Part shown: piece after piece, positions 52,601 through 61,072 of the stretch
How the letters are laid out: the number at the start of each line of letters is the position of its first letter
How positions within the stretch are numbered: position 1 is the first letter of the stretch
DNA from: Galaxea fascicularis
Taxonomy: Eukaryota; Cnidaria; Anthozoa; Scleractinia; Euphylliidae
NCBI GenBank assembly: GCA_948470475.1
Contig: OX419338.1
Span: 32,331,882 to 32,395,881 of the forward strand
Length of the DNA: 64,000 nt
Reading direction: 5' to 3'
The notes under the pieces: model-generated
Databases searched by the model: none
The model's input: the letters and a program-made list of their open reading frames with translations, nothing else
Told to the model about the DNA's origin: nothing
Translations under genes and position numbers: made by a program

Positions 52601-55085
52601 TAGAAAATTTGTGAGCAATTCACCGGAGGTTCTTACAGAGATTCCACAGGAACTTCGCGCATTTGAAATCGACCTTAAAGACGACTTACCAACCACAAAG
52701 ACACTTGGAGTCCTGTGGCGAGCTCAGCAAGATGTCTTAGCCTTTAAGGTCAAGACCCCGACTGAACAAGACAAACTGACAAAGCGGATTACTCTGAGTA
52801 AAGTGGCAAGAGTGTTCGATCCACTGGGTCTCGCGAGTCCGTTTACCGTACGCGCAAAAGTCCTCTTGCAAGACATGTGGACAAGAGGCCTAAACTGGGA
52901 CGAGCCAATTGACCAAGAGCTTTCGAGTCGCGTAAAAGATTGGTTCTCTGAATTAGAGACTTTACAAGAAATCAATGTCCCAAGGTGCCTTCAAGAATCA
53001 AAGCCAGAGGAGTCCATTTCAGTGCAAACCTTCGTTGACGCCTCAAGTGAAGCATATGGAGCAGTAAGCTATCTGAGAACTGAGTATGCCCCAAGTTGCT
53101 ATGGTGCTCGTATCATCGCTTCGAAGACAAGAGTTTCTCCTTTAGCTCCGATGAGTACTCCTAGGCTAGAACTGATGGCGGCCCTTTTAGGTCTACAATT
53201 AACCCTATCGATTCTTGGTGCTCTCAACATCTCTATTACTCAAGCTCGATTCTGGTCCGACAGCATGAACGTGCTGTTTTGGATACGAGGCAAAGGCAAG
53301 CAGTACCGTCCATTCGTAGCAAACAGAATCGGAGAGATTCAAAGGCAATCGAACCCAGAACAATGGCAGTACGTTGACACAAAAGAGAATCCCGCTGATT
53401 TGTGTTCCCGAGGTCTTTCAGCCTCTTGTCTCAAAGAAAGCCCCCTCTGGTGGAGAGGACCAAACTTTCTAACAAAACCCGAAACGGAGTGGCTAAAGGG
53501 AAAGATCACGGAAGGGTCAGAAGTGAAGACAGAAACGAAAAAAAAGTTCATATCAACGCCGTCATTGAGCTTCGCATTACCCCCCTGGCCTCATCAGTGC
53601 AAGTGGAGACTCCACCCTTCTAATTGGTCCAGTTGGTTAAGGTTAACAAGAGTTTGCTCGTGGATCGTAAGGTTCGTAAACAACTGCAGATCCCCCGATC
53701 AAGAGCGTCACAGAGGACCGCTGTCTCCTGAGGAGGTCGAACACGCTCAAATAAGAATTATTCGAGAAGCCCAGCAAGCAGAATTTCCCGAGGAATACCA
53801 CGACCTAAGCAAAAACAAGCCTATTTCAAAGAAGAGTTGTCTGACAAAATTATCACCACGGATAGACGAAGATGGCCTGATTCGTTGCGACGGTCGCCTG
53901 TGTTTTGCGGAGTTTCTTCCTTACGACATGCGGTTCCCTATCATCCTGCCCAGAGGAAACTGGACCACAAAACTTATCGTGAAACATTACCATGAAGCTG
54001 GACATCACGTCACAGGAACAAACCACACCCTTGCAAACCTGTCGACCAAGTATTGGATACCCGCAGCAAGAGAGGAAATCCGACAGTGGGAAAATGAGTG
54101 CAACGAATGTAAAAGACGCAAGGCAAAGGCTGCTCAGCAGATTATGGCCCCCCTTCCCGGTGTCCGTCTACGATTTCCTCTACGAGCATTTGCTCAAGTC
54201 TCGGTCGACTATGGGGGTCCATTTATCACTATCCAGGGTCGAGGAAAACGACGACAGAAACGCTGGTTGTGTCTATTCACCTGTTTAACGTGTCGCGCTG
54301 TGCATTTAGAAATGGCATTCGGCCTGGACACTGACAGTTTCCTCAAGTGCTTTGTTCGGATGGCAAGTCGCCGTGGATATCCTCTGGAGATCGTCAGTGA
54401 CCGAGGAACGAATTTCATCGGAGCTGACCGAGAACTTCGTGAGCTAGTGAAGAGACTGGAGACGAGCAAAATTCAAGATCAAACCGTGAACAAAGGAGTA
54501 AAGTGGTCCTTTAATCCACCTTTGGCACCCCATTTTGGAGGGGTTCACGAAGTTATGATAAAGGCAGCAAAGAAGGCCATTCGTGCGATCCTTGGTAACG
54601 CAGATGTCAACGACGAAGAATTGATGACGGCATTTACAGGAGTTGAGGCTTTACTCAATTCCCGTCCACTTACCTATCAATCCGCGGACCCGAAAGATGT
54701 AACTCCTTTAACTCCTAACCACTTTCTCCACGGACAAGCAGGAGGCCTATCTGCCCCAGAATGCGTCGATGAAACGGCTTTCAATCCGAAGAAAAGGTGG
54801 AGACGGGTTCAAGAATTGGTTTCTCACTTTTGGAGGAGATGGTTGAGAGAATGGCTCCCGTTGCTGAATGCGCGTCAAAAATGGAACGAAACACAAGCTG
54901 ACCTCAAAGTAGGAGATGTAGTCCTCGCAATCTCACCCGAAAGTCCTAGAGCTCATTGGCCCCTCGCAAGGGTCCTGCAAGTTTTCCCAGGCCAAGATGG
55001 ACACGTTCGGGTAGTGAAACTTCAAGTAGGCAAGGACACTGTCGTAAGGCCAATTACAAGATGTGTTCCTCTGGAATCCACTTAG
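49677..55085 (+). CDS. BEL/Pao gag-pol polyprotein (1802 aa)
   Basis: One uninterrupted frame from the first ATG after the primer-binding site. Residue positions are approximate. A coiled-coil-rich gag region with a DUF1759-like part (FNGDKTKFQNFWATFESIVD) comes first. CCHC-type knuckles follow near 375 and 404 (CDLCQRSHGIWEC, CFRCLSNNHQGKDC). A DUF1758-type aspartic protease lies near 522 (VLDDASTVSYV). Reverse transcriptase has FDASAK near 823 and YMDD near 942, and RNase H has FVDASSEAYG near 1118. The integrase has a zinc-binding head near 1442, VSVDYGG near 1510, SDRGTNF near 1573 and HFGGVHEVM near 1620. A DUF5641-type tail ends the protein. The frame is open upstream of the ATG into the LTR, but no ATG lies there. 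All catalytic motifs are present, so the element may be active. Confidence 0.95.
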   Translation: MQADSEGGEPHPETCEMLLEKLKMQKRVSKMQLTKLYSRLVRLMSQEHTDIEGILAALEETEEKRLDVLQVLEDLIVIYQTKGDTQSVTRAETEMDKVTKDTDKEIATVKEFLSSVTSRASSTGDDSSESDPQEEKAANSSETCEASDGRVDRNLERIKLPKFNGDKTKFQNFWATFESIVDGTDEPAKYKMIRLKACLEGKAEEAISKLGFSEEAYEEAKNTLKRRFGGERRQLQNYLEDIKRIKPLQEGNIQELEKFADILVSTVVTLREHNRTSELEPGSLLFSLVVEKIPKNMSRYFRWASESHRWESLQTLRDWVIEECEYQIKAMESVEGLGAKGKHKEEDRRKNRAFTAFKVSRQEHTGTQSQRKCDLCQRSHGIWECPRFRDVGVDDRWRIAKDKKLCFRCLSNNHQGKDCFRSGECGVHGCRKSHHKLLHSFEDFRNRDVCSSVTNESRPPSPAQRALTIVTCDNATENIEQETEERSQVTTLTSAQFKEVVSLRTVPVWLTANGKKIKVNAVLDDASTVSYVNEEVAGALGLSATYQKVSVNVLNEKVETFDSMPVDLTLESYDGNVNLPFKALTCPRRVTGNYKIVDWQKYQSRWPHLSVCKFPDAAADPIVDVLIGQDQIDLHFSRCDVKGNPGEPIARLGPLGWSCVGHPDRKSIAGDPQTNLAYTLFCRPQVFDEINDSLKRFWEIETLGIQQSKPEVMTTEEKIAFEKVSQSLVHDGERYQVTVPWKSDCPTLPNNFEMACSRLKNTEKRLLRQPLVGEDYKQIIASYLEKGYVRKVNENDKEPQDVWYLPHFPVCNSERVTTKTRIVFDASAKFQGTSLNDQLLPGPKLQNSLFDVLLRFRRFSVAVACDVSEMYLQIRIPPEDRSKFRFLWRNLQVDRKPEVYEFERVVFGDASAPFRAQYVSQKNARLHQEEFALAAATVIKSTYMDDSLDSVRDNQTALQLVQELQDLWAKAGMRARKFVSNSPEVLTEIPQELRAFEIDLKDDLPTTKTLGVLWRAQQDVLAFKVKTPTEQDKLTKRITLSKVARVFDPLGLASPFTVRAKVLLQDMWTRGLNWDEPIDQELSSRVKDWFSELETLQEINVPRCLQESKPEESISVQTFVDASSEAYGAVSYLRTEYAPSCYGARIIASKTRVSPLAPMSTPRLELMAALLGLQLTLSILGALNISITQARFWSDSMNVLFWIRGKGKQYRPFVANRIGEIQRQSNPEQWQYVDTKENPADLCSRGLSASCLKESPLWWRGPNFLTKPETEWLKGKITEGSEVKTETKKKFISTPSLSFALPPWPHQCKWRLHPSNWSSWLRLTRVCSWIVRFVNNCRSPDQERHRGPLSPEEVEHAQIRIIREAQQAEFPEEYHDLSKNKPISKKSCLTKLSPRIDEDGLIRCDGRLCFAEFLPYDMRFPIILPRGNWTTKLIVKHYHEAGHHVTGTNHTLANLSTKYWIPAAREEIRQWENECNECKRRKAKAAQQIMAPLPGVRLRFPLRAFAQVSVDYGGPFITIQGRGKRRQKRWLCLFTCLTCRAVHLEMAFGLDTDSFLKCFVRMASRRGYPLEIVSDRGTNFIGADRELRELVKRLETSKIQDQTVNKGVKWSFNPPLAPHFGGVHEVMIKAAKKAIRAILGNADVNDEELMTAFTGVEALLNSRPLTYQSADPKDVTPLTPNHFLHGQAGGLSAPECVDETAFNPKKRWRRVQELVSHFWRRWLREWLPLLNARQKWNETQADLKVGDVVLAISPESPRAHWPLARVLQVFPGQDGHVRVVKLQVGKDTVVRPITRCVPLEST

Positions 55086-55139
55086 GGGATGAGACTATTA
55101 AGTGCGTTAAATTGAACATTGACTGAGTTACACTCTGCC

Positions 55140-55153
55140 AAGAAGGGGGAGAA
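55140..55153 (+). other. BEL/Pao polypurine tract
   Basis: AAGAAGGGGGAGAA directly precedes the 3' LTR and would prime plus-strand synthesis. Confidence 0.85.
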
Positions 55154-55438
55154 TGAACAAAAGAAACAATTTCGGATTTTTGCGTTTTGTAATATTAATT
55201 AATTTTGCTTGTTCCTTTGCACCTTTTCTTACACTTTACGATTTTCTTTGTTCCGTTACGTAATGTTTGTTACAGGCGTGCAATTTTCACCTTTCTAGTA
55301 GAACATATATAAATAGCTTTCTGTGTTAATTTTAGGTTCGTTCGGCTTCCATTGCAAGTTTATCGGGATTCTTTGGCATTTTGTTCGGCCAGTACCTACG
55401 TTTGATTTATCTGAATTCTTTGGCTTTTCGTTCGGCCA
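55154..55438 (+). repeat. BEL/Pao 3' LTR
   Basis: 285 bases, TG to CA, with no difference from the 5' LTR that I can see. It is followed by the ATATG target duplication. Confidence 0.95.
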
Positions 55439-55714
55439 ATATGTATTATGAAATGTGTTAGAATTGTAAAGGAATGCACCTGTTACTTTTGTAATGGGAT
55501 GAAAGAGTGAAAACCCTACTTTTGACAGGTTCTTTTAAGGACCATCTCTATCCTCACAGCTTGGTTGGTTGCAGGATGCTGAAAAGAAATCACGAAAATA
55601 ATGTTGTTGCTCAAAAGTGAAGGAATAGGAAAATGAAAGATTTTGTGATAGATAATTTTTATTTCCGCAATAAAAATCTCTCATCATTTGAAAACAAAAA
55701 CACGCTCTGTTTAC

Positions 55715-55827
55715 CTCATAAAAGTTGGCAATCAGAGTGATATTTTTTGGAGTAATTTTACACTTTATTAAGTTCTTAGCCATTTCATCGGACTCTGCAA
55801 GGTTGGCGATGGAGCGTAATGACAGAT
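55715..55827 (-). CDS. Possible exon with an armadillo/HEAT-like helix
   Basis: This minus-strand 113-nt stretch lies between a TTCAAG acceptor-like site and GAG/GTAAAC. It encodes LSLRSIANLAESDEMAKNLI then KCKITPKNITLIANFYE, which resembles an ARM/HEAT helix pair. It ends in phase 0 and could join the TPR exon at 47890 across the LINE and BEL insertions. It could also belong to another gene. Confidence 0.45.
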
Positions 55828-56419
55828 CTTGAACCTGTCAAACGCGGAGATGAGAAAAGGAACCATGCTTTAATTGAATGCTCATTAATCAAAGGCTGCT
55901 ATGAGCAACAAGACATTGCAATAATTTTATCATTACCTCTTTCTGACAAGAAAACCTGTATCTTCCTAGTGCCTCAAGTATTTCCTGAACAGAAAAAATA
56001 TTGAGAACAACAAGTGTTATGATACAGTATACAAAATATAGAGTGTCATGTAACCTTCACTTTCATCTACTCAAGCAGCTGCTACAGGGTGGTCATACTT
56101 GGTTCATCCTTACATGCCGTACGGGTTCAAATTGTTTTTGTTTTTTTGTTTATTATTATTGAGCAACCCCACTTTAATTACAGCAACCATAATCTAGAAA
56201 TATGGAAAATGGAAATCAAGCTGGTTTTGAAAAAAATTTTTTTTTAAACCAAATTAAAACAAACTCAAACAAAAAGGGGTAGTTTCTAAAGAAACTGTGG
56301 TGCTGCGTCTGTGGAGAAGTAGCACACAAAAATTTGGTATTATCAACGGAGTTGATAATGTAAATTGACTCACCGTACAGGGATTCTAAAAGCTGACGTT
56401 TCGAGCACAAAGCAGATAC
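55828..56419. other. No supported gene
   Basis: AT-rich sequence with short unsupported frames (for example 55819-56004 plus, 61 codons, no recognisable motif). Confidence 0.4.
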
Positions 56420-57173
56420 AATTGAAACTCCCACCAAACAAAAGACCAAGGCTAGTTATGAGGTCTGCTAAAAGAGTGCAATGGGAGCTGATAATGATAA
56501 CCTACTCTTGAAGTAATCTGATGTTACACACTTTACATTGTTCAAAGTTTATAGCTCAGAGCAATTTTTCTTGGATACTTTTCTTGTAGGCATGGGGGGG
56601 GGGGGGGTGGGGGTGGGGGGGAAGGGCAGGGTAGAAAGAGATACCATCTGCAAAAATAAAGAGTTACAATAGAAAAGAACAACATAGACGTATGCACAAC
56701 ATCTGTTGATGATTAAATCTTTTTAAAGTTCAACCGCTTCCCTGTGTTTGTGGCCTTATTAATGCACATTGTACTGTTTCGTGGCTGCTGAGATATCTGT
56801 TCATTACAATTAACATGTAATGACAGAAACTCTTGTGCAGAATCTTACCTTTAATAAAAACTCACTTTGATGTTACAGAATTCTATAACAAAAACCAAAA
56901 TACAACAATTTTGGCTTCTCCACTACAGCTGTACATCATTCAGTAGCAAACTACAAGCATCAGGCCTAATGGTTTCCAGTATACTACCTGTTAACTTCCT
57001 GTCCATTACACTACACATGTACATGTACAAGAAGCGAATTGTGATATTATTCTTACTCATTTCATGGAAAAGGTCTTGAAGAAGTTGATCTGCTTCATCT
57101 TTGGGTATGGACTCATTTAAGATGCTGTAAAGAAACCAGGAAATTATGAAAGTAAATACAGTATATGAACCAC
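56420..57173. pseudogene. Stray copy of dystrobrevin exon 2 with flanking introns
   Basis: This matches 18283-18826 in the same orientation. The exon bases at 57052-57119 and both splice sites are unchanged by eye. No other dystrobrevin exon is nearby. An extra block at about 56640-56850 and a long G run at about 56594 separate the matching parts. It looks like a segmental duplication, since introns were copied too. Confidence 0.85.
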
Positions 57174-57489
57174 AGTGGTTGTAGGAGCATTCACACGGCA
57201 CAATTTTGTTCTACGTTATGTCGCATACGCCAAGACGCGCGCGACAAATCCTATCGTGTAAATCGGCCCTTACTGGAAGCACGAAGACTTCAACCTTGAT
57301 TCCTTGAGTTCAGACGAGTGTTTAGGCGAAATCAAAGTTAGAAAGTCGATCTCTTTCGTTTGGAAAAAGCGCTACGAGTCCCAAGGAGTTTTATAACTGG
57401 CCAGGGAACAGTTTGCAGTGGTCTGGAAGGACTTTGCATCCTTCTGAAACGCCTGGCATATCCATATGCGATTTAATAAAAACAACCAA

Positions 57490-57714
57490 ATTATAAACTT
57501 ACACCCAATTCACACCAACTAAACATGTTTAATTAAACCAGGTTTAGAAAAATGAAAACTATTAAAGAAAAACTGAAACTCAGGCTTTTATGTAGGATTT
57601 AGATGAACTTAAACATGTTCTTTAATTTATGCTGAATTTGAAGTAAAAAAAAAACATCAGTAAGCAGCTTTTATAAAGAAAACAATTTTAAACTGTGTTT
57701 AACTAAACAGCTTT

Positions 57715-57751
<37 letters not shown>

Positions 57752-57772
57752 CGGGGCATTAGGCTTACTTGT
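57490..57772. mobile_element. Probable MITE, about 280 bp
   Basis: The left end TTCACACCAACTAAACATG has an inverted partner on the right, CATGTTTAAGCTTTGGTGTG, with extra AAACATGTTTAA motifs inside. The outermost bases and target duplication are unclear. Confidence 0.55.
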
Positions 57773-58324
57773 TTCTCTGAGTCCAAAAACTCATTAGAAT
57801 TGACTACCACATGCCGTAGTTTCTCTCTCTAGCAACGGTTGTTTTAAAACGGAAAGAGATAATAACTTATCCACCTTTTTTCACGAGTTTTCAACTTCAC
57901 CGCTTCCACTTCGTCTTTCGTTGTCAACACTACGCAAAACCTATCCACTACTCACCGTCGTGAGAGCGCGACGGTGGGAAGAAAGTTGACAGCATGTGTC
58001 GTCCCAGTCTTAATCACCTCACGGCCGTAGTCCGTAGTCCGTAGTCCGTAGTTGCCCTATCTTAAAGTCCCTTTTGTCGAGCGGGCGCACGAGCGGCGAA
58101 GCCGCGAGAAAAATAAAAACCGCCTGCCCGGATTCGAGGGGTTTTTGACTGACGTCCCCTTCATCACATCAGTCATGCCACTAACCTGCGACTCGTCGCA
58201 TACACTGTACTTCACTTGCGTTTTGACGTCCTCCGTGCGTTATCAGAGTAGACACGCAGGCTGACAGAGACCGGGATCAATTTGTTAAGTGCAGCATCCA
58301 TCCTTCGATCTTGGTCAAAACAAA
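57773..58324. other. No supported gene
   Basis: A GTAGTCCGTAGTCCGTAGTCC triplication occurs near 58027. The short frame at 58052-58264 has no recognisable domain. Confidence 0.4.
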
Positions 58325-59669
58325 TGAAAAATTTGAGCCCTCCCTTCCCTCATTTCAATGATGAAAAAAAGCACGTTGTGGTTTGCGCGGGAACTCATCA
58401 TTGATATGGGGGGGGGGGGAGGGGGGGAGAGGGTATTATTTTCAGTTGCTCCCGCCCCAATCTCCTCGCGGTTTTTCTGCCCTCGCCCGCCTTTATTACT
58501 TAGCAACCAAAACCGTCATGCTACGCAGGCTAGTAATTGCCAAGTCGTAGGTCTTTTCTCAATGTTCATCCAAACACATAGTAATGACTTTTAGGAGCCC
58601 CAAAGATATTATGACCGGTCTAAAAATATTCTTGGCAAAAAATCGTTTGTAACTCACAAATTACCTAATACAGGACATAGAGTGCATGTGTGTAAAGCTG
58701 TAGTTCATGCGGTAAAGATACTTCAGGTAGCTCCGACCAGTGCGCTGTAATGTATGATATGTCCAAAATGCTACAGCGACTTTTTTCCTCAATTTCCGCC
58801 TGATAGAGATACAGAAGATTTTGTGTCAAGTGGTCGCCTACGGGAGGTTAAAAACAATAGAAAATTTTAAACAGTCATCTCTAAAAGTGGTCGTTTTTTT
58901 TATGAGAGTTAGTCGCTTACAAGAGGTTCAAAACAGTGGTTTGGCCAGAAAACTATCGGTATTTTGGAAAACTGCTCGGTTAAGAGAGGTGGTCGCAAAG
59001 GGAGGTTCGACTTTATTAACATTACTGGATTACCTTGTTTTCTTGATTCGATGCCAGACCCTTATCATGCCGGCATCAAAACTGGGGGCTTTACTTTCGA
59101 TTGAGGCCCTGGTGTTTATGATTATTTGCCGTCGAACCGTCAAGGAAAATTATCTCCTGAATAACACTACTGTGACATACTAGTGAGGCATGCTTTTTTG
59201 GTAAAGCCCGCCGCACACGTGAGGAAAGAGCTGAGCAAAATTCCTCGCGAGGCAGTTAGCTCAGCCGTTTCCTCACATGTGCGGCAAATTTTCGGTGAGA
59301 AATTCGCCTCTCGAGGCCGTGAGGACAATATCAAACATGTTTGATAGGTAAAATCGGTTAGCGACGGAACTGACTTCCATCTGCAAAAAGTTCCAGTGTC
59401 GTAAAACGTTAGTCATCACGGGTCACTTCGCACAAAGCACGATGTCGAGTATTGTAAAGGCGGTCATTAAGACAGAAAGAAAAACTGTACAAAACAGTCA
59501 AGACAGGGTATCAAATTTTTTATTTGTTTTGACCGAGATTACAATTTTGGACAGAATAAAATGAGAAATAATACCCCCTCCCCCCCATATCAATTATGAG
59601 TTCCCGCGCAAACCACAACGCGCTTTTTTTCATCATTGAAATGAGGGAAGGGGGGCTTAAGTTTTTCAT
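58325..59669. repeat. Inverted-repeat arms around a 1.1-kb centre
   Basis: 58325-58442 and 59562-59669 are inverse copies, including GGTTTGCGCGGGAACTCAT, the long G/C run and CCTCATTTCAATGATG. The right arm is followed by duplication II sequence. The arms may be the ends of an element or two separate insertions in opposite orientation. The centre has no transposase frame. Confidence 0.6.
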
Positions 59670-59816
59670 TTATACTTAAGTCACAAACTCGTCCATGTGT
59701 TGTCTAGACCAATCAAAACGCGAGGTTCAGACCGTCCATTGTATAATTAACAGATCGACGCCATTAGGCTGTGCGTGAGCTCTCTGATAACGCACAGATG
59801 CTGTCAAAACGTGGTA

Positions 59817-60134
59817 TTGGCCATTCCGAAATTCAAAAGGGAACTGGGGCGAGTTTCAAATTTTGAAGTAATCGATAAATTGACACCATCACATTTTGAG
59901 ACTGCGTCCCCCAAAACCATGGTTTTGGGGGACGCTGTCACAACATTAAAGACATTTGTATGGATTTTGAGCTATGTTTCAAGGTCCATAACTTGGTCTC
60001 TGTTCAACCTAAAAGAACCAAACTTAATCAAACGACCAATCTCAATGTTATCTTTCATGTGATGGTGTCAATTTATCGATTACTTCAAAATTAGAAACTC
60101 GCCCCAGTTCTCTTTTGAATTTCGGAACGGCCAA
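59817..60134. mobile_element. Tc1/mariner-type MITE, 318 bp, with its empty site in the window
   Basis: Long inverted ends start TTGGCCATTCCGAAATTCAA and pair for roughly 85 bases, reaching ATCGATAAATTGACACCATC. TA lies on both sides (59815-59816 and 60135-60136). The paralogous site at about 24202 reads ACGTGGTAAGAGC with a single TA, which shows precise insertion. Confidence 0.92.
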
Positions 60135-61072
60135 TAAGAGCAAAGAAGTACTCTACGAGCCGCAAGCGATTAGTAGTGTGACTGATGCCCTTAGCACGTT
60201 TTGACGTCCTCCGTGCGTTATCAGGGTACATGCACACTGCCAAGTGAAATTGTTTCATTACATCAGCTAAAAATTCCAAGACGTCATTCACAAATTCCTC
60301 TAGACTAATCAAAAGCGAGGTTTACACGGTACATAGCATTGTGTAAAACTAACAATAATAACAACAGCATCTATTTATATCGCGCAAATTTCACACCGTC
60401 GCCTTGACAATATACTGTTACTGATATTTACATTCATGACTGGGATTAAAATACAAATGCCAAAAAATGAATTCAGAAAAAAGATGTTTTTAATTATTAA
60501 AGAAAAGTCTTGAGATTGTCCTGAAAGTTTCACAATCATATTAAAACTGTCATTGAAAGATCTGCATATTAAAGACAAAAAATCACGGCCCCCTCCTTGA
60601 TAAGTACCGCATCTCAGCAACTTTTGGAACTTGTTGTCTTTGTACTTTCTTGGGTCAAGCTGATATCTTACAGCAATCAACGCTCTGAGAGCTGCAATTT
60701 GAGTTATAGTTTAGTGGTATACCTTATATGTACTAAACAAGCGAATTTTTTTTTATTTTTCACTTTGCACACTTCTCAGTTCTTTCAGTGACCTCTGCAT
60801 CCGTTAATTAATTGGTGTCAATTATAGCATACCCCAGGAAATACGTTCAAAGTTCTCATTTTACAAAAATTGGCATTTCCCTCGGACGGTAAAGGGTAAG
60901 AATAATCTTAAAATAAATCCTAAATGAGGTAAACCAATGCAGGTCTATAAGTTGGGGAGAAACATATCAGAAACGTGGGACTCTATAAAGTAATCGCGTA
61001 ACAGAGTTCTGAACTCGTTTTAATTTCGCTGTAAGCTAAGACTACTTCCTAATCTGTATTTTGAAAGAAAAA

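Larger units (their letters stand above)
49342..55438 (+). mobile_element. Complete BEL/Pao LTR retrotransposon
   Basis: This 6097-bp element has two 285-bp LTRs starting TG and ending CA, a 5-bp target duplication, a tRNA primer-binding site, a polypurine tract and a single intact gag-pol frame. The LTRs look identical base for base. It lies antisense to the surrounding minus-strand TPR gene, possibly in its intron. There is no envelope-like frame. Everything needed for retrotransposition appears to be present. Confidence 0.96.
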
